DNA from: Blastomussa wellsi | Lineage: Eukaryota; Cnidaria; Anthozoa; Scleractinia; Plerogyridae | Reading direction: 5' to 3' | DNA: 64,000 bases | Assembly: GCA_947652115.1 (NCBI GenBank) | Contig: OX393566.1 | Coordinates: 17,668,263 to 17,732,262, forward strand | Part shown: positions 12,029 to 21,838 of the stretch, piece by piece | Position numbering within the stretch: position 1 is the stretch's first letter | Layout of the letters: each line of letters starts with the position of its first letter | Notes under the pieces: model-generated | The model's input: only the letters and a program-made list of their open reading frames with translations | What the model was told of the DNA's origin: nothing | The model's database searches: none | Translations under genes and position numbers: made by a program

Positions 12029-12241
12029 AAGGCAGTGTTCACACTTTGTGCCAGGGTATGGTGCCAGAGTATAATTCTAAGCTGGGCACCAATGTGAACA
12101 AAACTTTTCACGCAATGTGCCCGAGTACATGATCTCGACCTTGTACTCGGGCACTCGACAGTACTTGGGTACCTTGGATTTTAATTTTTTTCCGAGTGCC
12201 CAGGTATCAGTGCTTGGGCACCAAGGGTGAACACAGCCTTT
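12029..12241. mobile_element. MITE with 24-bp terminal inverted repeats
   Basis: The left end aaggcagtgttcacactttg and right end ending ggtgaacacagcctt are imperfect inverted copies. The interior contains further inverted 'gtgcccgagtac' and 'gtactcgggcac' blocks. No coding capacity. Confidence 0.65.
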
Positions 12242-13229
12242 AACAAACAAAACAACATCAAGAAAGTGGCTGGTAGCTCTCCTAAGCTTGTAAATCTACT
12301 GGCAGCTGTTGCTATTGTTTTAGGGGCCAGGGGCATTGTTCCTGTTGTTTTCTATTTTCCTCTCAATGCGTCGAAAGCCATTCAAGTGAGAGCTGCTACA
12401 AGATTTTTAAACCAATCACTGAGCGTAGCAATGTAAAACCAAAGCAATTTGCTAATTAGTTTCGACATTCGATAGAAAACCACTCTTGTTTCTCAGATAG
12501 TCAAAATATTGGCCCTTGCTTGAACAAAGTTTAGCAGATTGAAGTGGCCCTGGTTTGGTCCTCACAATGTTGCTGTGACAGACTCTTGAAAAGCAGTGTC
12601 AATGGTTACGTTTCTTTTGACTTCGTTCTGGCGTAGTTCCTATTGTTATTCCGAGGCTACAAAGGAGGCCGAGGAATGATACGCCTTGAAATCTTTGTAA
12701 AATTGTTCCAGAACATCAGTTTCAGTCTGTTTGACGGAGCCTCGGTTATTTCACACAGGTAATTAATTTACCTTTTATCTTTTCTTAATGATGCGTTAAT
12801 ATATTTAATAAACATTTGTATATGACGAAAAAACATGAAACTCTTGTGGTCTGAATCTCATATCTTTCTTTGTTTCTTTTGTCTTAGTAATTCTGCCAGC
12901 GAAATCCAGTAATTATGGTTATATTAATCATCAATATTGCGATTGGTAATTGAACAGTGCGCTTGAATTGGTTTTCTTTCTCTGTTAAACTCGTAAAAAA
13001 ATACAGTCAAACCGTACGTGGACATCCTCGGGGAACCCTCTGATTGTGTCTAAAAGTACACACGAGTGACCACCAATAACCACGAGTGAGAATTAATTAA
13101 AATATTTCCCTGTCGTTGAAATTACGTTACCATTTCGTCACTCCGAATAAACCATTTTCGGAGAGTAAATTAACGTGTTTTTCCTAAAGGGTGGGGTGGG
13201 GGGGGGGGGGCAGGAAGCGAGGGGTGCTT
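12242..13229. other. Intergenic DNA without recognised genes
   Basis: I see no supported gene or RNA. It ends in a G-run of about 17 bases near 13197-13210. Confidence 0.4.
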
Positions 13230-13407
13230 GTTGTTTTTTGTTTTTTTGTATTTAAATAATTTTTTTATTTTCTTTACGAACAAGCAAAAACTTTACATAC
13301 ATCCACACACTAACAAAACACACAGGGTGATCAAGAAACGAAATTGAAAGATTTCCTATGGTTAAGTGCGAATAAAGGTTAAAAGTTTTCCCCCTTTATT
13401 GTAATGT

Positions 13408-14232
13408 TTAGTCAACTAAAATAGTTGTGAGAGTTATGGTCTCTACACACAAATTATGTTTTTTAAGCCAAGATATAAGAACTTGCCAAAAGGCCTCTGT
13501 ACACTTACAATGAAAAAATAAATGTTCGAGGGATTCGACTTCCGTTTTAAAAAAATTACATAAGGGTGAATCAATCATATTAAATCTGAAGAGCTTTTCA
13601 TTTGTAAAAATAATATCATTCAAATTCTCGTAGCTTTGTTTCTATTGTAACAACAAACGGAAGGGAATAGATCTTTGTCCATTCCACTTCTAGCTCAGGG
13701 TATTTATGCTGCAGCTTCTTTTGGGCAGTTGGAGGGGTTTGCTTTTTGGATTTAAATTCTTTGTAAAGTAATTTTGATGTACTGTAGCTTTTAAAACATC
13801 AACACTTTTTCCATCCATTCTAACAAACAAGGTATCATTTAACAAATGTGGATGAGAGTGTAATTGACTTTGTTTAATAATAAGCCTCCAACTCGATGGA
13901 ATTGCGTCGACAATACTCATTAACTTAAAACGTTCAATTGGGATAAATTTGCATGCAAAATCTTTGAACTTTGAAAGAAATTGTTTGTCAGATAACAGAT
14001 CTCCGATTTTGACCAGACCCAGCGTAAATAAGTGTTCATCAAAAATTGATTCCTTTTGTACGATTATATTTTTATTATTCCAGATGATTTGATTTATAAC
14101 ATCTTCGTAACTGTTTACGGTTGTGCAAGTTAACTGTGACCATGTGTCAAGACATTCTGTATGGAAAGATGGAATATAGATCGGTAATTTGCTGGAAGCA
14201 AAGTTGCAAGAGAGTATGAATTTCCCGCCCAC
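13408..14232 (-). pseudogene. LINE C-terminal linker and zinc-binding region
   Basis: Two open segments, 14232-13690 and 13623-13408, are separated by a stop and frame change. The second has the Cys/His spacing C-x17-H-x3-H-x-C typical of the zf-RVT end of these LINE proteins. Confidence 0.7.
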
Positions 14233-14352
14233 TCCTTAAAGAAACTCATCTTATATAACCTTCCAGGAGTTTACGTTTATATTTTTTAAGAGCTAATATT
14301 CTTTGTGCTTGTATCATTGAATCAAGGTCTAACATTTTAAGTCCTCCGTTCT

Positions 14353-15005
14353 CTATATCATCAATAATGGCTGTGCGTTTAATCTTATCATTACCTCTCC
14401 AGGTGGGGTGTGATAGTCAAAAAATACACCTAATATTTTAATACTTGACCGGACTGTATGCGTAAATTCAATTTGTTTCAGACGCTGTCGTCCAATTGCG
14501 AATATTTCTGTTTTATCATTATTTACCTTTAAACCGGAATATATCGAGAATACCTCAAGACACCTAAACAGATGCAAATAAGACAGCTTGTCTTGTAAGA
14601 AACACGTCATGTCATCAGCGAAAGCCGTTAATTTAATTTCCTCACCATTAATTTTTATCCCTTTTATGTTGTTATCTTGTCTTATTTGATACACGAGAAT
14701 TTCCAATGCCAAAATGAACAACAAAGGTGATAAAGGGTCCCCTTGGCGAATTCCACGCTGTATAGAGAAAAAATTAGTAGCAAAGCCGTTATTAATAACG
14801 CACCTTGATATATCTGTATAAAAAGTCTTTATCCATTGCATAAAATATGGTCCAAAATTAAATTTTTCTAACGCTTTTAAAAGAAATGTATGATTTAAAG
14901 AATCAAATGCTTTTTCAAAGTCAATGGCAACCAAAATACCGAATCTATTCGTCACCTCTGCAAAATCCAAAATGTCATCAATTGTCCGCGCTGCAAGAAC
15001 CGAAG
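14353..15005 (-). pseudogene. LINE reverse transcriptase domain
   Basis: Contains RT motifs in order with FADD at the active site. The open frame extends 19 codons beyond the LINE into the flanking GC-rich DNA (to 15024), where the ATG is fortuitous. It ends early at 14353, before the thumb region. See the whole-element entry. Confidence 0.85.
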
Positions 15006-16901
15006 AAGAACTTGGTTCCTGCAAGACAACACGACATTGCTCTTCTTTCGCGCGAAAACCAAGAACTTTCCATTTCTTGTTTGCGGCCAGCTCCGAGACT
15101 TTTCTTGTGTCCTTCGCAAGAGCGCCGAAGATTTTTTCGCGGGTCTCCCGGCTTTTTGTTTCGATTTTTTTCTTTGTCTAGGCGTACAAACGAAGGGCCT
15201 CTATTTCCGCTTGGCGAATCTTTGTTTTTTCTTCCTCTTTTTTGCACCGATTTTCTTCTCTTTCCCAGTGGGCTCGTTTCCACTCCTCGGCTGTGCGAGC
15301 GTACCGAAGCTCGTCGAGGACTTTCTCTCTGTTTCTTGTGGAAAGCGCAGATATTTGTCGCTGTTGGGCGATTTCTGGCACTTCTTGTAGTTCGTATTTC
15401 GAAGAATCGTTGCCGATGGCGTGGCATTTTTTGGTCCGCCATTCCCACACGATCTTGTCTGTTGGCGGCAGAAGTGTTGGCAGGTTGCCTCCGTTTGGGT
15501 GGAACTGCGTCGGTTATTTGCTCGCTGCGAGGATGGTGCGGGTGTTTTCGTCTTTCCGGTAGCAGAGGGGTGGTCCGAGCTCCACCCCTTCGTCGTCGGG
15601 GGCCAGAATGTCGACCCGGAAAATCGGGCAAGACCGGAAGCCGAAGTCCCCTGCTGCCCACTGCACTGCTTTTTCCCACTTGGTTGGGTCCGCGACATTC
15701 GCTGGGGTGGGGCGCACGTGGGCTCCAAAGATCCGGCCTGTTGTTGTGTGGCCGCCCCACGCGACGAAGATGTTCGTAGTTGACAGAAACCCGCGCCAAG
15801 ACTTTCTCGATGCAGGCGGAAGCTTTCTCGTTCGATAGTTCGCCGAGTGGGAGGCCGTACAAAGTGGTTTCGATTCGAGTACAACCTCGGGCTTGTACGT
15901 CTGGGTGGAAGAATGTTTGGCGGAGCCGCTGGTTGGGACCGTCGGCGTATTCTGCCAGGTGCCCGCCAACAGGCTCGCGGATTCTCTCCTGCCTCGAAGT
16001 TCGAAACGACTTTGTTGTAAAAATTGAGATCTTGTTTCGGGTTGTGTACTTTTCTTGCTGTTGTGTGGTCTCGAGCCAGGTGCAGCAGTGCTCCCCGACG
16101 CTGGCGGTGTTGTCCAGGAGCCGGGGGCTATTTTCTCCCATTGCGACGGAAAAACTCCCTGTCGCTTCGAATCCAAGGTTGGCCACAAGAGCTTTGCGAT
16201 CCAAAGTGCCCGAAAAGTCTTGTGTGTAGTCGATACTGTAGATATCGTAGCCGAAGCCCCCGACCAGACGATCTGCGAAAACCGGCAGCGCCTGGTGCAA
16301 CTCTTCCATTGGCACTTCGGAAACGTCGCATTTCGCCACGAAATAGCCGGCGATCTCTTCCCCGGGGTGTAGACCAAACCAGCTTCCTTTTTGCCCTGCG
16401 CCAGGTGTTTTTCTCGATTCTCTCGATGGTGGTGCGGATTGCGCTGGTTTCCGCTTTCCCTTGCCCCACTGTGTGGACGATGTTTGTGGTGTAGGGTTTC
16501 CCCAGGATATTTTCCAAAGCTATTGCGATGTTTGCCACGACAATTTTTGCCGCGCCTTGTTGGCCCTCGGTGCAGGAGATTTTTCCTCTCTTGTAGACGC
16601 ACTGCTCTCTGGCAAGCGGGCCAAACACGTAGAGGTCGTCGACGAAAGGCGGAAGACCAGCCAATGGCCGAAGGTTCGTGCGACCTTGGTTCCCTGCAAA
16701 ATAGTCGACCTTGGCGATGTCGGACAGAAGATTGCTTTCGTACGCATTTTCGAGTAGCAGGTGGTAGGCAACAGATTTCTCGCACCGCAGGCCCATTCTA
16801 CCCATCCCGACAAGTCGGGCTGGGTCTTTCAGACGTTTCGAAATCACGACTTCAGCGATAGGAAGCGATGCCTTCAGCGATAGGAAGCGATGCGCAAACA
16901 A
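15005..16901 (-). pseudogene. High-GC broken reading frame, family not recognised
   Basis: This stretch is clearly richer in G+C than its surroundings, and long minus-strand open frames overlap in all three phases: 16901-16128, 16785-15514, 16339-14978, 15884-15201 and 15450-15178. The most protein-like segments move from phase to phase: 16901 to about 16380, then 16370 to about 15790 (with FGYDIYSIDYTQDF), then about 15800 to 15535 (GFRSCPIFRVDILAPDDEG), then 15450-15178 (a Lys/Glu-rich coiled coil). That pattern suggests one intronless protein of 500-600 residues broken by several indels. The DYTQDFSG and CTRIETTLYG segments recall replication proteins of small mobile genomes, but I cannot name a family. 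Origin by transfer is a possibility, not shown. Confidence 0.4.
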
Positions 16902-16975
16902 ACTTCACCGTTGGGGAAACTAACGCTGATGATCAGGTGTAATTTGTTTCCCAGAGGTCGTCGATCCTCCTTGCT

Positions 16976-17159
16976 AAGTAGTGGTATCTGAGGAAAATGA
17001 ATACACACCTGAATCTTCAGCCATTTAGTTGCCTGTTTTAAAGCACCCCTGAAGCACGAAGTGAGCGAAGCGAGCTTCGTGTGCCAGGGGGGTTTAAAAC
17101 AGGCAACTAATTGGCTGAAGATTCAGGTGTGTATTCATTTTCCTCAGATACCACTACTT
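16976..17159. repeat. Long hairpin-forming inverted repeat
   Basis: The left arm (aagtagtggtatctgaggaa...) and right arm (...ttcctcagataccactactt) are near-perfect inverted copies for about 70 bp each. They close on a smaller hairpin gcacgaagtgagcgaagcgagcttcgtgtgc. The surrounding gatcag words at 16930 and 17160 extend the symmetry. Non-coding. Confidence 0.85.
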
Positions 17160-17284
17160 GATCAGTCATCTAATTTGCATAATAGAAGAACTTGAATATC
17201 TCTGGAATGAGAGAAAATATCGCAGAAAGGAAAACGCCATTCTCCGTCGTTTTGAAATGCCTTTCAAATAAAGTTAACTTGTTT

Positions 17285-17430
17285 TTCATTTCATAGGAAC
17301 TTTAAATAAAACGGCGAAGAATATAGAACAATTTTTGTTCCAAATCATCTAAAAATCCCCAAAATTTCTAAAAATCTCCCGATGCTCTAAAAATCCTAAA
17401 AAAATCCGACTTTTTGTGTCTAGGCCTAGC
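17285..17430. repeat. Dispersed repeat, shared with 52573-52740
   Basis: The run cataggaact ... ccaaatcatctaaaaatccccaaaa ... tttttgtgtctaggcc closely resembles 52573-52740. Repeated ctaaaaatcc words dominate the repeat. Confidence 0.65.
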
Positions 17431-17702
17431 GTGAAACAAAAGCCGGAAAACCGTCTGTGTTCGCAGGCTATCCTTGTGGTACTATCTTTACAGTTCCTAG
17501 AACAAAGCGATTTTGCTCCCAACGCACGCGCAGAAGATTAGTTTGTGTTACTATACTGCACATTACAAGATGGAGGATAAAGTATGCAAATACGGAATCA
17601 CACAAGAACGTCTTGTGCTCTTCCTTTCTGTAGGACACAACGTGTAAGGCGAATTCGTTTTAATAGACTTTGATTTTAGTCGGGAAGGGGAAATATTTTG
17701 AC

Positions 17703-17954
17703 TTATTTCGGGTATCGACACTTCCCCGTGCTTCGTTTAGGGATAGTAATAGGAACAGTACGTCTACCTTCTTGATCAGACATTGAAATTACCCCATCGT
17801 TTTTCAAATTATACCACGAGTAGTAAAGCGAACAAGACAACAGCCTTACGAGAATGGCTTCTGGAATCGGGTTGTCAAAATGGACGTTGCAGGGATTAGA
17901 ATTTGTAACAATAGTAAGCACGACCATCTTATTTTTACTGTACACAAAATTCAA
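17703..17954 (-). pseudogene. N-terminal fragment of a virion-type protein
   Basis: An 83-codon frame begins at an ATG at 17954 and runs to 17703. The middle (PIPEAILVRLLSCSLYYSWY) has the beta-strand-rich look of structural proteins in polinton-like viruses and stands next to other such genes. It ends in non-homologous sequence, so only the N-terminus survives. It is divergent to the gene starting at 18232 and shares the palindromic spacer 17978-18163. The structural-protein call is by context and general resemblance. Confidence 0.4.
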
Positions 17955-17977
17955 ATTAAAAAATAATGCATAATAAT

Positions 17978-18163
17978 AAGCCAGTTCGGAGTTTCAAAAA
18001 AACACTTGCGCGCGTCGGGATAAAATCAAGCATGTATTAAAAATACAAAAGATTTTGAAATCAATTTCGTGCAAGCATTTTGCATGACAAAAGAACAAAA
18101 TTATATGCTTCCGTTTTATCCCGACGCGCTCACGTGGTTTTTGAAAGTCCGAATTGGCTTATA
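17978..18163. promoter_or_regulatory. Palindromic spacer between divergent virus-like genes
   Basis: Arms of about 55 bp face each other: taagccagttcggagtttca... to ...gcgcgcgtcgggataaaatc, and gttttatcccgacgcgctca... to ...tgaaagtccgaattggctta. The arms are separated by about 75 bp of AT-rich DNA. The spacer sits between a minus-strand gene ending its 5' side at 17954 and a plus-strand gene starting at 18232. A shared divergent promoter or a replication origin is possible; a foldback transposon is the alternative. Confidence 0.5.
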
Positions 18164-18231
18164 AAAGACGACTATCTCGAAAAAGGAGCGCAAAAATAAG
18201 TCAAAGGTAAGGAATTTGCCAACCTCACAAA

Positions 18232-19010
18232 ATGGATAGTACCCCTGAGGCTATAAAAATCGCACAGGCAGCACAAGACAAAGCGTGGACATCTTTTTCG
18301 GCAAGGTTACCAAGGGCCGAAAAAAACAAATTTGTAGCACAGACAACTTTAGCTTTGGACCGCGCAGCAACAGCTGAAATATTTTACAAAGAGGGTGAAG
18401 GCAGTCTGCAAAGCGTGCGCAGAGTTCGGTGTTGTCCCGTCAACCGATTTCCGCTTAACGTACGGTGCAAACCACGGGCTGGGAAGCGTTTACATTCATT
18501 ACCACGACCCTTTTATATTGAATGTGCCCTATCCATCGGCGAAAGCAAAATTCGACGACGAGGACCCGAAGGTGTCAGAAAAGGGAATCTCAGTCTGCTT
18601 CATAAGAAACGACGCCGCGGGTCGTCGGGAGGATTGACACAGGCAGGGCTTTCACGTATCAATCAGTCAATCGAAGCCTTTGTTTATTGCATCTTCGGCG
18701 CGCAAGTCAACGTGCGGAGCAGCATTCTTGGTTCTGGAGGCAGAGCAAAAGAAGCCCAGAGCGACTTGAAGATGCCATCAGGCAACCAGATCTGACAAAG
18801 TCTGTTCAAAGATACCAACTTGCCACTGACGAGGCAAAGGTTAGGTTAAATCTCGCTGTGTGCACGGAAGCCTGGCTCATGCCGGCGCAAATGATAATAA
18901 ACACAGAAATCACCGTGGGTTAGCTCAAGCAAGCCGTGCCGGGTATCAAGCTCGGAGTCAACAGTGACGCGAACAAAAGCACAAAAAAGCAGCTCTACGG
19001 CTAATGGATG
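18232..19010 (+). pseudogene. Virus-like element ORF, unknown function, three frames
   Basis: The ATG at 18232 opens a helical, Ala/Lys-rich N-terminus (about 55 codons). The apparent gene then changes phase near 18395 (VVPSTDFRLTYGANHGLGSV region to 18637) and again near 18687 (to 18923 and on to about 19010). The last segment has LTKSVQRYQLATDEAKVRL followed by AWLMPAQMIIN. The phase changes without stops suggest a few indels in a single ORF of about 250 codons. I do not recognise its function. It lies 68 bp from the palindromic spacer and is convergent with the coiled-coil gene at 19290-20482. Confidence 0.4.
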
Positions 19011-19289
19011 GTGGAAAATCATAAATAAACGCGCCAAACAGTCATCCTTCAAATCCAAATCACAAAGCAGCGGGGGCCGTGGGGTGTCCCCCACTGAGCA
19101 AACACATGTTGCCCCAAAACAATCTGACACAATGCCAACAGCAGGGGCTCCGCCCCTTGCCCCGGGGTCGACCGGGGATCGTGGGGGTCTCACGACGTAA
19201 ACAAAATAGCTGTCGTGATTGGTGTGGTTGCATTTGGGGCCTGTTTTTCTTGGCACTCCGTTAACGCCTGCTTTTTGATATATTTCTCC

Positions 19290-20482
19290 ATCACGAAGGC
19301 CACAGCTGCTAGAATCAATAGCAAGGTGTGCTCTGCCAGAAAATTGATGGCCTGACCAGCGGCTTTGAATATGAAAGAAACAATCGAGCCGATAATCCCA
19401 GGGAGAAGTGATGCTGTTTTTTTGGCCGGTCTCCTTCAGCCCGTTTCCCAGCCCTTTGCCCAGTTTTTTCAAAGAGTTAGTAATGCCACCAATTAACAGC
19501 GCCAATCGTAACCCCAGCGGCCAGCAAGACATAAGCAACAGTTACTCCGTGCTTATTGAAGATCTCTTTTATTCGCTCCCGCAGCGGCATGGCTCTTTTT
19601 CTTTCTTCGATCTTCGTTCTCAGCCGAGCTAGCTCATCTTCCCCTTCTGCTATTCTTTCCGTGGCAGCCGCTAATTCAGAAGGAGAAGTGTTTTGATCTC
19701 TAACGATCTCCCAGTCTTCTTCGTTTTGACGCTGAGGCTCAGCCTCTTGTTCGTTTAGTCCATCAAGGCCTTTTGTGGTGTTGAGTCTTTCTTGCTTCCT
19801 CTGAGTTTGTCAACCTTTGCTTGTTCCTTTTCTTTGTTTTTCACTTGTTTCTCAAGAGCTGCCATCTCTTTTTTCGCGTTGTCAAATTCGTTTTGATTAT
19901 TTTTTTGCAGTTGCTGCAGTCTCCGAAGTTCTGATTCACTTTCAAGGTTTGTACCGTGCTCTTCACTAATTGCGTCGATCTGAGCTTGAGTTCGCTCGAT
20001 TTTGTTTCTCAGATCTTGCGTTTGTTGGGCGACGTTTTCTTTTTCAGCGGTGATTTGTTTCGCCTCCTGAAGTTGCTTTTCAGATTCTCTTAATTCTTAT
20101 CGTTGCTCACTTATGCTCTATGTGTACCAAATGATAAAATGATAAAATTGTTGTCCCATTGCCGCCCTTTTTGCTAAAACCTATTGGGCCTAATTTTCTG
20201 AAGTCTACTTTTGGGAAGTATTGCGGGTCTGTCATCTTCATGAATAAAGCCCTCAAACGAAGGTATTTAATCAAAGGAAGTGTCCGGCAGCCCGCTCTGT
20301 TCGTGTTGCATTGTCTGCATTGGAATTTCTTCACCAGAAGGTCCTGGTGTGGATGCGGAGCCTGGCCAAAAAGGAGTGGTTTCGTTTGCGTCTTGCTTCT
20401 CGTCATCGCCGTCGTCAACAGGGTTATCCATTTCGGGATCAACATCGAAGTCTAAAAGACGTGAATATCCACCTTCAGCCAC
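19290..20482 (-). pseudogene. Coiled-coil protein with C-terminal membrane segments
   Basis: Translation from the ATG at 20482 starts with an acidic, Pro/Ser-rich region (DFDVDPEMDNPVDDGDDE). From about 20100 to 19640 the minus strand encodes a long Glu/Gln/Lys heptad-rich coiled coil, with AEKENVAQQTQDLRNKIE as a typical stretch. From 19560 to 19290 it encodes hydrophobic, Gly-rich segments that look like membrane anchors. Frame breaks occur near 20270, 20100, 19790 and 19540, so it is not intact. It is divergent from the capsid-like gene at 20532, with only 50 bp between the starts. Function unknown; a minor virion or membrane protein is an inference. Confidence 0.45.
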
Positions 20483-20531
20483 TGTGTATATTGAATTTTT
20501 AATTTGAAAAATGTATTGTGTTAATTATTGA

Positions 20532-21440
20532 GTGCAAGCAAACCTTTGGCCAATGCACTACGAGAAAAGTCCAAATGCAATGAAAGCCGAGCGCGCTGTG
20601 AAAAGGATCACCTTCGATCGCAGCGAAGCCAAACCTGGCGAGACACTGTACGTCTCTGTACCCAAGCTTAACAAGAATGAGGTAATCGTGCCAGGCTCGC
20701 TATCGCTGCGCTTTAACATTGACCTCTCTGGCGGGCACGCAAACAACTTTACGTTGACGCGCGCTGGTGGACAAGATGACCGTGGAGTACGCTGGCACCA
20801 TACTGCAAGACACGTTGGGGTACGACATCTACAAGATCTGGGAAGAAAGAAAACGCGCTAAACAAGGTTTTCGGAACAAAATATCACATTAGACTTGACC
20901 ACCAGATCTTGACTGATCATGGTGTCATTTACCCTCACGCTCTTTACCACGACCTCTTGGGCTGATACTCGCACCAGCATCACGAGTGGTGATGGGTTCT
21001 GATACAACGAAAATGGTCTACAAGCTGACAAACATCCAGCTCGAGTACGAAATGATCAGAAGCAAGACTCTGGCAGATGAAGCGAGCAGCGTCTATTCCT
21101 CCGGCAAGGAGTTCATGTACGACCACGTGATGCTTTTCAAACGGCACAAACGGTTGTTATCTTTTCAACGCCCAAACGAGGTCACTAAAAGGCATTCTTC
21201 TACTATTTGTTGAGCCGTACGCAGCGGGCGCCAGAGATACGGAGAAGTACCTCAACCCAGACCTGACAAAAGTTAGAGTCACAGTGAATGGCTCGCCAAA
21301 CATGTTGTACAACAACGGCCTCGAAACCAAAGACCTGTGGGATGTGGTCAGACGTTTCTTCGTCAAGAAGAAAGACAAAAAACAGCACATGAATCTGTTG
21401 AAGTTCTACACTGAGGAAAAGTTCGGACTGCTTATTGATC
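20532..21440 (+). pseudogene. Capsid-like protein of a polinton-like virus, broken
   Basis: A first frame runs 20532-20861 (ITFDRSEAKPGETLYVSVPK, beta-strand rich, a likely jelly-roll start). Further in-family segments follow in other phases at 20986-21213, 21200-21250 and 21284-21440. They are separated by small indels and a deletion. The segment order and beta-rich composition, together with the packaging-ATPase fragment directly downstream, suggest the double jelly-roll capsid gene. The last segment runs without a stop into ATPase coding sequence near 21440, so the end of the capsid gene and the start of the ATPase gene have been deleted. Assignment is from general resemblance and context, so moderate. 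Confidence 0.45.
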
Positions 21441-21653
21441 TACGCTCCACGGGCGAGCTGGTCAAACTTGCCTTCAGCGCTCGCAACACAGGATTTAGCG
21501 TGTGGGTGTTAACCCAAAAGATGACCAACATCACAGCTTCTTTTCGCGAAAACGTTGCCGCAATTGTGCTCTTTTACACTCCCTCATGGAATACTTTGAA
21601 AGCGGTTTTTGACGATTACGCCGGCGAACTTAGCAAAGATGAGTTAAAAGAAT
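21441..21653 (+). pseudogene. FtsK/HerA-type packaging ATPase fragment
   Basis: About 70 codons carry the second half of a packaging-ATPase core: a region with FSARNTGFSVWVLTQK, whose TQ position matches the sensor strand of FtsK/HerA ATPases, followed by FRENVAAIVLFYTP. The Walker A and B parts are absent because the upstream end is fused to the capsid-like gene. At 21653 the frame is cut by the Ty3 element; about 16 more codons of the same frame follow the element at 24501. The break is therefore explained by one insertion plus one earlier deletion. Confidence 0.55.
21649..21653. repeat. Target-site duplication AGAAT (left)
   Basis: The five bases before the left LTR equal those after the right LTR (24496-24500). 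Five bp is the usual duplication length for Ty3-type integrases. Confidence 0.9.
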
Positions 21654-21825
21654 TGTAACGAGTACGCATACATGAAGTATCGAGCTTCATCTGGCCGCAA
21701 GGCACCCTGGGTAAACGTACCTGCTGGTCGGCCATGTTGTATCTTCGTGAACTGTAGCTATATGCTCTTGTGTTAAATATAAGTTGATGTTTTGGTACCT
21801 GACCGCGTCTTTACTGATCGTTACA
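21654..21825 (+). repeat. Left LTR of the Ty3 element
   Basis: Starts tgtaacgagtacgc and ends gatcgttaca. One mismatch to the right LTR in 172 bp. Confidence 0.95.
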
Positions 21826-21838
21826 TGGTGTCAGAAGT
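21826..21838 (+). promoter_or_regulatory. Primer binding site (tRNA-Leu type)
   Basis: tggtgtcagaagt matches the complement of a tRNA-Leu 3' end including CCA. It begins directly after the LTR. Confidence 0.8.

Larger units (their letters stand above)
13240..15005 (-). mobile_element. Tx1/L1-type LINE, 5'-truncated and frame-broken
   Basis: The minus strand holds the second half of a non-LTR retrotransposon ORF2. Positions 15005-14353 encode the reverse transcriptase core: AIDFEKAFDSLNH, then GIRQGDPLSPLLF, then AFADDMTCFL (the catalytic ADD box) and GLKVNNDKTEIF. A linker follows at 14232-13690. The C-terminal zinc-binding region (LCNFFKTEVESLEHLFFHC, close to zf-RVT) is at 13623-13408. Stops and frame changes separate the three parts, so the copy is dead. 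The 5' end stops abruptly near 15005, where the sequence becomes GC-rich and unrelated, consistent with ordinary 5' truncation on insertion. Clade is from motif appearance only. Confidence 0.85.

Noticed and set aside
14886..15779. A 297-codon plus-strand open frame
   Set aside because: It is the antisense of the LINE and of the high-GC minus-strand frame. GC-rich DNA lacks stops in several phases, and this frame has no domain features.
21784..21838. First 18 codons of the Ty3 open frame as real protein start
   Set aside because: They are LTR and primer-binding-site sequence; the ATG is fortuitous.
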